This document shows, in pieces, positions 51,567 through 59,976 of a stretch of 64,000 nt of DNA. Source of the DNA: an uncultured Porphyromonadaceae bacterium (GTDB lineage: Bacteria > Bacteroidota > Bacteroidia > Bacteroidales > Muribaculaceae); contig CANEHE010000006.1 of assembly GCA_947427285.1 (NCBI GenBank), positions 1 to 64,000 on the forward strand. The letters run 5' to 3'. How positions within the stretch are numbered: position 1 is the stretch's first letter; every line of letters starts with the position of its first letter. A program made the translations under genes and the position numbers. The notes under the pieces were generated by a model that worked only from the letters and a program-made list of their open reading frames with translations, ran no database searches and was not told the DNA's origin.

Positions 51567-54500
51567 TTACCCTTTGGTTTCCGGGAGTATGCGCTCCACT
51601 GTTCCGCGGGAAAGATACCATACGTAACCTTCAGTGCTGTCTATCCCCAAAGCCTGATTGATGAGCTTCATGTATCCGCGTATCTGCCGGGCATATCCGC
51701 CGCGTTTTTTTGTATATACGCTTTCCTCGACAGATCCGAACTTATAGTCGACCACTATTGCCCGTTGCCTGTCGCGACTTATCATAACACGGTCCGGTCG
51801 CCAGTCGCGGCCTTCTGCCAATATCGGTCTTTCGCGGAGGAGTGTCCAGCTTCCGTCGAACCACGGGGTGACTTCCGGATGTGATATGAGTCCGAGAAGC
51901 TGACGTTGGGTCGCCTCCGCGGCATCGTAAGTAAGTTCCCCGGCTATCAGTTTCTTTTTTATCGCTTTCGGGAGATCGGAGACGGTTGCGACGTTCTCAA
52001 GGATTGAGTGGAGGAGATTGCCTCGCCGACGGGGATCGGATGATGAAGCCGTGTCAATATCCTCTTCTCCGGAAAGACTGACAGAGCGGCTTTTGTATTT
52101 AAGATGCAGTGAACCGGAAGATGGGGAATAGGGACATGCGGCTTTGACCGTTGGTCCCAGTCCGGATATGTTTTTTTGTTTCTTACGTTGTTTATCTTTT
52201 TCCAGACGGCCGGCAGGATCCGATGTCGGTATGCCATAAGTTATTACAGTTTCCTCTTCGGTCTGTAATGAGAACAAATCGGATTTCGCAACCCAGTCTC
52301 GTTCTTCTCCTGTGATTATAGAATCTATGTCGGCGATTGCCTCTGTATGCGATTCCGGATGGAAAAAATAGTATATCAGCTGATTGCAGCTACGAACATT
52401 CTCTGGAATGCTTTCTGAGGATGTCTTGGGCAGAGAGGTTACTATGTACAATTCTTCAACTGCACGGGTGAAAGCCACATAAGCGGTGTTGAGTCGGTCC
52501 ATGGTTTCCCGGAACAGATTTTCAAGATATGGTCCGCGCAATGGGGAGAGTGGCATTAGCTGATGGTCTATTCGGACGGGAATGAGCGGAGGAAGCGGTG
52601 ATGCGCCGTCAATCCGGAGCATAGGTTTCAACCATAGATAGTCCTGATTTCCGGCAGTGTTTTTTGTCTTTCCGAATTTGATGTTAAACTCAGGCAGAAT
52701 GACACATTTGAATTCCAGACCTTTCGATTTATGTATTGTCATGATTCTCACTGCATCTGTCCCTTCGGGAGAGGCTATTGAAAGTTTATCGCCCTTCTCT
52801 TTCCACCATTCCAGAAACGATGCCGCATCTGCAGGATAGTTGGCGCAATAATCTATGACATTGTCTTGAAATGCGGCGATGAAGGGAGCCTCGGAGGCTT
52901 GGAGACTTGCTGGTATAAAATTATCGATGATGGTTTCCACCAAAGATGTGAGCGATACGGAGTGTAGGCCGTCCAGCATTTTCATGAGGGGTAGCCGGAG
53001 TGTCTCGTCTGCAAGAAATCTTGTCACGCATTCCGCCGGATCGAGTTCAGGATGCATTGATGTGAAATAAGCGAACATCGATGTGATGCCGGCACGCCTT
53101 ACATTCCGTTCGGATTGAATGGTTTTTTCGGAGGAATGAGTGTCATTTTCCTCGGTCTGGTTGTATGGAATCGAGGACACAGCAACCATTTCAAGAGTGG
53201 CTACAATCAATCTTACAGCCTGTGATTCTCCAAGATGAAGCGACTCGTCGCTGATGAAATCAATTCTCCGGTCTGTATCGGGACGGCTGTTATAGTCGAT
53301 AAGATGTCTGATGATTTCTGTACCCTGGGAGTTGCGTTCCACGAGGATGGCGATGTCTTGCTGACGATAACCTCTTTCAAGTAGGCGGCATATCGTCGGG
53401 GCCACATAACTGTATGTGTCGGTTTGTGCCTTATCTATGGAGTCTTCATGTTTTTCGCGAAATCTGACTTCAACATACCCGTCCTCTTCTTGTCTGGCCG
53501 GATACTGCACTACATTGGAATATAGTTCTCGGAACGAATGAGCCGGGTCGGATATGTCTATTCCCATAGCCGAGTCTGCACGGTCAAGTCTGGTGGAGGC
53601 CATAAGAAAGAAAAGGTTGTTGAATTCCACTATCCGACGGCAACTTCGGTGATTGGTGTTCTCTTGTTTCAGATTTCCGGCTGTGCGGAAAGGAAATCTC
53701 CTGAATTGAGCCGGTACTTTTGAAGTGATAAGGGATGGATCGGCGTTGCGGAAACGATATATGCTCTGTTTTGCATCGCCTATGATCAGATTCTGGCATG
53801 AACGGCTGACAGACTCACCGATCAAAGGGCGGATATTTTCCCATTGCATGGCTGATGTGTCTTGAAACTCATCGATCAGAAAATGGTCGAGTCGAGACCC
53901 GAGACGTTCGTAGATGAAAGGGGTGTCGTCATCTCCTATGATGCGCGAGAGCATTGTGTTGGTGTCGGCCAGTTCAATAAGGTTATTGTCTCTGAGAAAA
54001 CTCTGGATGTTGTTTCTTACCCGGTGCATTATGGCGGGATAGGAGAGGGTCGGGGCATATATTCTCCAGAGAAGAAACTCTTCTGAGTTCTGTGCAGTTT
54101 TTAGATTATCGACTGCGGCATAGAAATCTCTGGCAGCATCGGCAAGAGTGGCTGCAAGTGACTGAGACACCCGTTTTTTAGGGAACCGTGAATTGAATAT
54201 TGCAAAATCGTTGCCCAGTAGTTTGTTTTGCAGGCTTTCATATTTGAAATCCGGTTCCGTCATTATGTTATGGTGCTCAATGACTTTTCTCAGATGACTT
54301 TCCATTCTTCCCGCGCCATCGGTGCCGATGTCAAGCCCGGCGTGTATGAATGCCTTCTCAAGATTGCGGGCTGATTCATGTAAGGCCGTCAATGCGGTTT
54401 TTACCGGTGCGGTCAGGACGTTTTCGTACGTGTCGACAGTGGCGGAATAGTCTGGAAACAACTGGAAATATTCGTCAAATTCCTTACGGTTCTTTTTGAA

Positions 54501-55160
54501 CCCCTCCATGTTCATGGTTCTGACAGCATCAGTTATGGATTTTCTTACGGAGGGACGGCGGCTGCTTGAACGAAGATGCACGTTCCATACAGCTCCGGAT
54601 GCGGCGGCCTGTTCCATAAGTCTGTGCAGCCATCGCAGGGTCTGCGGATCAGCCTCTCCAGCGTTGATTTCACGCATTGTCAGATCTATGCCGATGGATA
54701 TCAGAAGATCACTGTCGAGTTCGACCTGATAGGTGTCGTTAAGGTCTACCTCGTATGCGAATGTGCGTAACACATTCTGAAAAAAGGAGTCGATGGTCGA
54801 TATCTGAAAATCGGAATAGTTGTTGAGCACTGATTCCAATGCCTCCCGGGCAATTTCCCTTATGGCACTCTCGTCTTCGCTGAATTCAAGCATGAAATCT
54901 TGAAGATAGTCTGTGTCTGGTGAAGGATTGCGGCCTGCGAGATCGGCAAGTTTGGCCACAATTCGCTCCTTCATTTCCGATGTGGCCTTGTTGGTGAATG
55001 TGATGGCCAGAATCTTGGAGACTGCATCAGCCGTTTCTCCAGGACGTCGGAGCCTGTATCGGCCGTTGCTGTCGGGTACGGATATCATCAGTCTGATGAA
55101 AGTCTTGGCAAGAGTATATGTTTTGCCTGAACCTGCGGAGGCGCGTTGGAGAGTAAGCAT
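51567..55160 (-). CDS. UvrD-type helicase-nuclease (AddA-like)
   Basis: The 1197-residue protein starts with Walker A ASAGSGKTYTLAKTF (residues 7-21) and motif Ia ILAITFTNKATSEMKERI. DEFQDTSAMQWENIRPLI is motif II, VRIMTIHKSKGLEF motif V, and LNTAYVAFTRAVEELYIV motif VI. The C-terminus has a PD-(D/E)XK nuclease domain with RPDRVMI and VVDYKFG. AddAB/RecBCD enzymes resect double-strand breaks for RecA loading. AddA is normally paired with AddB. No AddB lies in the window, but upstream is only the SUI1 gene, so the partner would be elsewhere. Confidence 0.9.
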   Translation of the reverse strand: MLTLQRASAGSGKTYTLAKTFIRLMISVPDSNGRYRLRRPGETADAVSKILAITFTNKATSEMKERIVAKLADLAGRNPSPDTDYLQDFMLEFSEDESAIREIAREALESVLNNYSDFQISTIDSFFQNVLRTFAYEVDLNDTYQVELDSDLLISIGIDLTMREINAGEADPQTLRWLHRLMEQAAASGAVWNVHLRSSSRRPSVRKSITDAVRTMNMEGFKKNRKEFDEYFQLFPDYSATVDTYENVLTAPVKTALTALHESARNLEKAFIHAGLDIGTDGAGRMESHLRKVIEHHNIMTEPDFKYESLQNKLLGNDFAIFNSRFPKKRVSQSLAATLADAARDFYAAVDNLKTAQNSEEFLLWRIYAPTLSYPAIMHRVRNNIQSFLRDNNLIELADTNTMLSRIIGDDDTPFIYERLGSRLDHFLIDEFQDTSAMQWENIRPLIGESVSRSCQNLIIGDAKQSIYRFRNADPSLITSKVPAQFRRFPFRTAGNLKQENTNHRSCRRIVEFNNLFFLMASTRLDRADSAMGIDISDPAHSFRELYSNVVQYPARQEEDGYVEVRFREKHEDSIDKAQTDTYSYVAPTICRLLERGYRQQDIAILVERNSQGTEIIRHLIDYNSRPDTDRRIDFISDESLHLGESQAVRLIVATLEMVAVSSIPYNQTEENDTHSSEKTIQSERNVRRAGITSMFAYFTSMHPELDPAECVTRFLADETLRLPLMKMLDGLHSVSLTSLVETIIDNFIPASLQASEAPFIAAFQDNVIDYCANYPADAASFLEWWKEKGDKLSIASPEGTDAVRIMTIHKSKGLEFKCVILPEFNIKFGKTKNTAGNQDYLWLKPMLRIDGASPLPPLIPVRIDHQLMPLSPLRGPYLENLFRETMDRLNTAYVAFTRAVEELYIVTSLPKTSSESIPENVRSCNQLIYYFFHPESHTEAIADIDSIITGEERDWVAKSDLFSLQTEEETVITYGIPTSDPAGRLEKDKQRKKQKNISGLGPTVKAACPYSPSSGSLHLKYKSRSVSLSGEEDIDTASSSDPRRRGNLLHSILENVATVSDLPKAIKKKLIAGELTYDAAEATQRQLLGLISHPEVTPWFDGSWTLLRERPILAEGRDWRPDRVMISRDRQRAIVVDYKFGSVEESVYTKKRGGYARQIRGYMKLINQALGIDSTEGYVWYLSRGTVERILPETKG

Positions 55161-55210
55161 GATGATGAGACGGGTGTTGAAAAAACGGGAAATATGGCGT
55201 TAGCGAGAAG

Positions 55211-55546
55211 TCACTTCTTTATCTTATATCCGAGATTTTTAAGTATTTCGGAAGCACGGTCGCACCAGTCTCCCTGAAGCAGAATCTCACCGCCGCGGGA
55301 ACTGCCGCCGGTGCCGGTCTTCTGTTTAAGCATACGGGCAATCTCGGCCACTTCCTTGTCGGACTCCGTGAAACCTTCTATGATTGTTGCGGTTTTACCT
55401 TTGCGCCCTTTTCTGTCAATAGCTACCCTTAAGGTCGGCATAACAGCTGGCGGTTCTGTATTTTTCTCTATCGGAGCATCTTCTCCTTCGGGCAGTATAC
55501 CGCTCGCGTTAAGGGCGGCAAGAGCGTCTTTCCAGTCTGTAGGCAT
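55211..55546 (-). CDS. SUI1/eIF1-family translation initiation factor (YciH-like)
   Basis: The 111-residue protein has a variable N-terminus and the SUI1 domain: LRVAIDRKGRKGKTATIIEGF, EIARMLKQKTGTGGSSRGGEILLQGD and ILKNLGYKIKK. Bacterial SUI1 proteins discriminate against aberrant initiation complexes in vitro. The gene lies 51 nt upstream of the helicase start on the same strand and may share its transcript. Confidence 0.92.
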   Translation of the reverse strand: MPTDWKDALAALNASGILPEGEDAPIEKNTEPPAVMPTLRVAIDRKGRKGKTATIIEGFTESDKEVAEIARMLKQKTGTGGSSRGGEILLQGDWCDRASEILKNLGYKIKK

Positions 55547-55591
55547 CTCAAAATTTCATCAGTTAGAGATAAGTTAAACGAGGTTATTAAC

Positions 55592-55855
55592 CTATACGGT
55601 TATAATGGACTTACCGAAGAAAACCGAAAGCATGGCAAGTGTGGATATGGTAAAATTGTGCTGACCGCTGAGCCATTTGGTAATTTCACTCGGACGGCGA
55701 CCCAATGCATCGGCAAACTGTTTTTTTGACAAGCCGCGTTCCTGCATGAGGTCATAAATTCTGTCAGAAATGGCAAAGGTGAGTCTTGCACTTTCTCGTT
55801 CTTCTGCGGGTATCTCTGCAAATAATCGTGGGAGTAAATCTAATTTTTCTTTCAT
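55592..55855 (-). CDS. XRE-family helix-turn-helix antitoxin (HigA-like)
   Basis: The 87-residue protein has the helix-turn-helix GLSKKQFADALGRRPSEITKWLSGQHNFTISTL in pieces (QFADALGRRPSEITKWLSG). It starts 58 nt after the stop of the toxin-like gene. The toxin-first order is that of HigBA modules. It would bind and neutralise the toxin and repress the operon, probably at the palindromes upstream of the toxin gene. Confidence 0.83.
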   Translation of the reverse strand: MKEKLDLLPRLFAEIPAEERESARLTFAISDRIYDLMQERGLSKKQFADALGRRPSEITKWLSGQHNFTISTLAMLSVFFGKSIITV

Positions 55856-55913
55856 AGCTCAAAAGTTTTATCAGTATCGATTGTATTTTGTGTTATGATT
55901 ACCGATCCCTCTT

Positions 55914-56321
55914 TTACTCCTGATTTGAGAAGTTCCTCAAACTTTTGCAGAGTAACGACATATCCTTGAAGTACATTGTTCTCTTCATAGGTTCGCGTAT
56001 TTTTATTCCTCCGTTACCGAGTATTATTATTTTGTCCGACAACCGCAGAGCATATAAACGCAACTTTGAACGTAAAGTGGGTAATGCGACCACGGAATCG
56101 CGCATTTTTCCTTCATTACGAAAGTATCGTTCGAGTGCTCCGCGCTCAATTATCTGCTCAACATAGCGGATAATGGCGCGATAATCAGCATTTAGCTCAG
56201 AGTCTTCTTTGAATTTGTTTACGAATTTATTGAACTCATTCAATTCATCACCAAGGAATTGAATGGTATAAACAGTACATTTGTCGCTGTTGTTAAGGAG
56301 TATAAGTTCGACTTCACTCAT
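55914..56321 (-). CDS. RelE/HigB-like toxin candidate
   Basis: The 135-residue basic protein has a helical N-terminal part (ELNEFNKFVNKFKE, ADYRAIIRYVEQIIERGA). Its C-terminal core LRLYALRLSDKIIILGNGGIK resembles the RelE/HigB beta sheet, followed by a helix RTMYFKDMSLLCKSLRNF. In such mRNA interferases this strand (RLYALRL) precedes the active site. It is followed by an XRE-family regulator. The toxin call rests on this pairing and the strand pattern; the family match itself is weak. Confidence 0.7.
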   Translation of the reverse strand: MSEVELILLNNSDKCTVYTIQFLGDELNEFNKFVNKFKEDSELNADYRAIIRYVEQIIERGALERYFRNEGKMRDSVVALPTLRSKLRLYALRLSDKIIILGNGGIKIREPMKRTMYFKDMSLLCKSLRNFSNQE

Positions 56322-56332
56322 GTGGCTTTAGG

Positions 56333-56389
56333 TTGCGTTTTAATATATAACGCAAAAGGACAACTGGTATTTCACCGATAAGTGAAATA
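56333..56389. promoter_or_regulatory. Two palindromes upstream of the toxin-antitoxin operon
   Basis: TTGCGTT-9 nt-AACGCAA (56333-56355) and TATTTCAC-6 nt-GTGAAATA (56368-56389) lie within 70 nt of the toxin start. They are plausible operators for autoregulation by the antitoxin. Confidence 0.55.
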
Positions 56390-56493
56390 TCTCAGGATAA
56401 TTCATACGATGCAAAAAAGTGTAGAAGATAAAGGATTCCGGCCGTATCTTTTCCAAGACACAGCCGGAATCCAAGGGTGATTCTATGCAGATG

Positions 56494-57654
56494 TCAGAAG
56501 ATAATCTGCAAACGGGCCATTATCCCGTTGACGCTCATCGAGGGGGCGTCGGCACGCCCCCAGGTGTGGGTATAGCTGTAATGCAGTCGTGCGATCATGT
56601 ATTTGTTTATATAGTAGTTAAGCGTCGCCGAAAGATCGTTGAGCCGTCCGCCGTATACTCCGGCTGAGGCGTCGGTGAGAGTGGTGTAGTTATAACTGAG
56701 CACACATTCCAGGGCACCTTTTTTAGGCGTGGCGAGTCCGGCATCTGGCATGGAATAAGTATAATTGCCGCCGAGGATTAATCCTCGCAGAGTGGCGTAT
56801 GCGCCTTGGGCTGTATAGGCGTGCAGACTGTTGCGCCGGTTCACACGCTGGAAGAAATATTGTGATTCAAGGGCCACAGGACCATAGTTGAGGAGCAATT
56901 CAGGGGTGAATTTCCATAGATTCATGGCATGGTCCACAGTCGCGTCGATGGCTGTGACCTGAGCGACACGTGTCGGGAAGTTGCTTTTGAACTGGAAAGA
57001 ATTGTGCGGGGTATTGGGATCGTTAACGTTCTGAGGAGTCGCGAATCCTCCTGAGAAACCGACCTGTACCACTTTCCCCTCTTCATGAAGAGGTCGCGCC
57101 ACGAGGCGAGAACGGAATCCCCATCCTTCCTGAGTGAACTGGTCGGGACGAAGCACCACAGTTGTGGCTTTCGGTTCGACGTGAACACTGGCTGTACCGA
57201 AAAACTTATCGCCGTTGTATACATACATCAGACCTATCTGTCGGGAGTCGTTGAAGACAGCGTTGCTGATGGGTTCCTCCATTGTCGGTTTCATTGAAGA
57301 ACTTGTAGCACTCTGCAGACCATATTGGTGAATGAACGAACCCAGACGGAGCAGATGCTGGTCATTGAAGTCATATTCGAAATACAGATCTTTCAGTCCC
57401 ACTTTGTTGTATGCGAAGCCCACATCAATTTTTGCTTTCCATTTTCCGTATTGCACCTTGGCTCCAAGTCTTACGTCAGGAATGGCAAAGCCATCCTTGA
57501 AATCAGGTTTCTGAGGAGTGCAGTAGAGTGCTCCGTCAAGAAGAATTCGTCCGGTGGGATTTATTTTAAGTTTAGGTTCCTCATTTTGGGCTGAGGTTGA
57601 CATGGCCCCGCATATCAGCATGGCTGCGGAGGCGGAAAGTATATATTTGTTCAT
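56494..57654 (-). CDS. Phosphate-selective porin (OprP/OprO-like)
   Basis: The ATG at 57654 gives a signal peptide (MNKYILSASAAMLICGAMSTSAQ); the longer frame overlaps the phosphatase gene. The 386-residue product is a 16-strand-type barrel of the OprP family: GRILLDGALY, FAIPDVRLGAKVQYGKWKAKIDVGF, VGLKDLYFEYDF, and the terminal MARLHYSYTHTWGR with final IIF. It stands 53 nt after a secreted acid phosphatase, suggesting uptake of the phosphate released. Confidence 0.87.
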   Translation of the reverse strand: MNKYILSASAAMLICGAMSTSAQNEEPKLKINPTGRILLDGALYCTPQKPDFKDGFAIPDVRLGAKVQYGKWKAKIDVGFAYNKVGLKDLYFEYDFNDQHLLRLGSFIHQYGLQSATSSSMKPTMEEPISNAVFNDSRQIGLMYVYNGDKFFGTASVHVEPKATTVVLRPDQFTQEGWGFRSRLVARPLHEEGKVVQVGFSGGFATPQNVNDPNTPHNSFQFKSNFPTRVAQVTAIDATVDHAMNLWKFTPELLLNYGPVALESQYFFQRVNRRNSLHAYTAQGAYATLRGLILGGNYTYSMPDAGLATPKKGALECVLSYNYTTLTDASAGVYGGRLNDLSATLNYYINKYMIARLHYSYTHTWGRADAPSMSVNGIMARLQIIF

Positions 57655-57707
57655 GGTAGATACAAGTTTAGATTTGGAATATTGACATATAGTATATGTA
57701 AGGGCCA

Positions 57708-58520
57708 TTAATTCTGGATGGCCAGACTCTTTTTGCCCGGTTTTACCTTTCCGGCCTTCTGGAGTTGGGCAAATTCCTTCTTAGCTTTCTCAAGCTGTTT
57801 GTTGAAGCCCTCATCGGCATGCAGACGTGCCACGGCACCTGCAGCTACCACACGGCCGGCATCAACGTCGCTCTGGAAATGATATCCGCATATAACCCGC
57901 GATTCTCCCATCTGAAATCCGCGGTCGAGAATCTCGTCGATGCGGTCTGGATTTATTTCGGAAAGTACGAGTGCAGTTGCCCATCCGATAGAGGTATGTC
58001 CCGAAGGATAAGAACCATTGGTGGAAAGTTCCTCCTGTTGTTCGGGATTGCATGTCATCTCTTCGAAGAAGGCGAACGGACGGATACGGTTATAGTAGTT
58101 TTTTGCATCACGGGTGGCGAGGTCGCCTGCATCCTCACGCATTCCGACTACGAGTTTGTATATTTCCGGAGTACCGTCGGCAGTGATGTCTATTCCAAAT
58201 GCTTCGGAGAAAGCCCGCGGCACACCGTCGCCTCCGACACGCGCATCCTGAAATGCCTGTTCGCCGCGCTCTGTGTTGCGCTGAGCCTTGCCCCAGTCAT
58301 AACGTGCTCTGTCGTATAGGAACTGGACCGATCCCATGTCGGGTGGAGGAGGAAGTAGTTGAAGGCTGTTGGCTACATCACCTTCCTGAAGGAAAAACAC
58401 TTCCGGTTGAGTCCGATGGTCTTTGATCTTTGTCTGTGTTGTCGTGTTTGTCTGGGCGAATACGCCGACGGCGAAAGCCATACCGATAATGGCTGCGTAA
58501 TATCTGTAGATTGCTTTCAT
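57708..58520 (-). CDS. Class A acid phosphatase (PAP2/PhoN type)
   Basis: The signal peptide ends VGVFAQ. The 270-residue enzyme has the full class A signature: [12 protein letters not shown] (KX6RP), [13 protein letters not shown] (PSGH) and [18 protein letters not shown] (SRX5HX3D). It removes phosphate from a broad set of monoesters in the periplasm. Upstream is a promoter-free stretch with no clear Pho-box reading by eye. It heads a two-gene operon with the OprP-like porin. Confidence 0.92.
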   Translation of the reverse strand: MKAIYRYYAAIIGMAFAVGVFAQTNTTTQTKIKDHRTQPEVFFLQEGDVANSLQLLPPPPDMGSVQFLYDRARYDWGKAQRNTERGEQAFQDARVGGDGVPRAFSEAFGIDITADGTPEIYKLVVGMREDAGDLATRDAKNYYNRIRPFAFFEEMTCNPEQQEELSTNGSYPSGHTSIGWATALVLSEINPDRIDEILDRGFQMGESRVICGYHFQSDVDAGRVVAAGAVARLHADEGFNKQLEKAKKEFAQLQKAGKVKPGKKSLAIQN

Positions 58521-58632
58521 AGTATGGTGGTTTAAGTTAGAGTTTATATTGGTGATAAATCAACTATAACAACAAAGCCAGTGGTTAAAGAGTTTGAAAA
58601 AATGTTTATTTTTTGTGGATGTCCTTATATGA

Positions 58633-58663
58633 CAAGGGCCTCTGGAAATTTCAGAGGCCCTTG
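58633..58663 (-). terminator. Terminator of the thioredoxin-fold lipoprotein gene
   Basis: A perfect 12-bp stem CAAGGGCCTCTG/CAGAGGCCCTTG has a 7-nt loop. It begins 11 nt after the stop codon on the minus strand. The long T-rich side lies on the plus strand. Confidence 0.65.
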
Positions 58664-58674
58664 ATAATTTTTGT

Positions 58675-59769
58675 TTATTTTGACATTATTTTGTCGAGAT
58701 CATCGAGATTGTCGGCACGGTCAACCAATTCGCCTTTGGCATTATACAGGAAGAATGCCGGTAGTTTGCTGACGTTGTATTTGAGCGCAGTCGAGGATCG
58801 GTCTCCCTCCGGGTCGAACACATTTGTCCACGGTAGATTTGATGCGGCCTCACGCCAGTCGTACTGGTCGTTGTCAAGGCTTACCTGATAGATATTGATG
58901 GCTCCGCCCTTATGATGTCGCGAAAGCACTTTGTTGATTATGGGGGCATCGGTGTGGTTCATGAGAGAGAAAACCACAAGAGTGCGCTTCCCGTTTGATA
59001 GTAATGATGACAGCCGTTTCTCTTTTCCGTCGGTCCCGGGCAAGGTGATCTCAATATGAGTCAGTTCCTTGTCGGCTTGAAGCACTCGCTGTTTTCCTTG
59101 TTTTGCGTTTCGTTCACGCAGGGCGCGTAGAGCGGTTTCCTCCAGTATACGTACTCTCGGGTCTGTCGGATTAAATTGTTTGAATGCTGTGGCTACGGCG
59201 GCATAATAATTGATGTCGGATAGATCCTCGGGGTTATAGAGCGGTGTGTCGCCGACGGTCTTTGTCAGCACATAGTAGCTGAGAAGTGATCCTTTCCCGT
59301 TTCGGATATATTTTTCAAAAACCTGACGTTTGAATGCACTGAGATCAGCTTGTGTTCCGACTGCGGCAGCCAGTTCATGATCGAAGGCAGCCATAAGTTT
59401 TGCCTGTTCAGAGCCGTCAAGGGAATAATTGGTCGCCAGTCCTGGAATTGTCCCCTTTACGATGATGGTTTCAGTGGAATCTACAGGGAAATATATGAAA
59501 TCCTTACCGATACGGAGCCGGTAGACGTCGGGAGCCGCAGGAGATGGGACTGAAATTGAAAAAGAGCCGTTCGGAGAGAACCAGGTGGAGTCGAGAGCCT
59601 GCCAGTTGCCGTGAAAATCGGATTTTTCAATTGTGACTGCATCGCCTGATGTGCCGGAAATCTCTCCTTTCACTTTGAATGTCCGCTCGCCGCACGACTG
59701 GAGCGAGAGAATGGCCAGCATCCATATTGCGGCGAAAACAGAAAATGATATAGTCTTTCTAAAATTCAT
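58675..59769 (-). CDS. DUF4369/thioredoxin-fold lipoprotein without CxxC
   Basis: The ATG at 59769 gives 364 residues with lipobox LSLQSC (Cys26). A DUF4369 domain comes first (about 35-130, FKVKGEISGTSGDAVTIEK). A helical middle follows, then a thioredoxin fold (about 255-364, LSSLLSNGKRTLVVFSLMNHTDAPIINKV and LPAFFLYNAKGELVDRADNLDDLD). Where redox-active relatives have WxxWCxPC, this one has SLMNHTDAP, so no disulfide chemistry is expected. The cis-Pro loop KLPAFFL is retained. It may bind peptides or act in structural assembly. Confidence 0.87.
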   Translation of the reverse strand: MNFRKTISFSVFAAIWMLAILSLQSCGERTFKVKGEISGTSGDAVTIEKSDFHGNWQALDSTWFSPNGSFSISVPSPAAPDVYRLRIGKDFIYFPVDSTETIIVKGTIPGLATNYSLDGSEQAKLMAAFDHELAAAVGTQADLSAFKRQVFEKYIRNGKGSLLSYYVLTKTVGDTPLYNPEDLSDINYYAAVATAFKQFNPTDPRVRILEETALRALRERNAKQGKQRVLQADKELTHIEITLPGTDGKEKRLSSLLSNGKRTLVVFSLMNHTDAPIINKVLSRHHKGGAINIYQVSLDNDQYDWREAASNLPWTNVFDPEGDRSSTALKYNVSKLPAFFLYNAKGELVDRADNLDDLDKIMSK

Positions 59770-59930
59770 CGGTATATTTGGCGGAAAATATGTTTCCGGC
59801 CACAAATTTAACCAAAAAATCCTATATAGGGCCAGAGATATTCTCCAGCAGTTGGTAAATTTTGACTGAATATGAATTCATGGATAGCTCTTATCCGGGG
59901 TTGAAACACTTAAGTCTCAAAAAAAAATGT

Positions 59931-59938
59931 TATCTTTG
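59931..59938 (+). promoter_or_regulatory. -7 box of pnp
   Basis: TATCTTTG lies 39 nt before the ATG. The nearest TTG (59901-59903) is 27 nt away, longer than the usual 18-21, so the -33 contact is doubtful. Confidence 0.5.
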
Positions 59939-59976
59939 CGCGAATTTTCAAAGAGAAGAATACAAGCAAATTTTTT

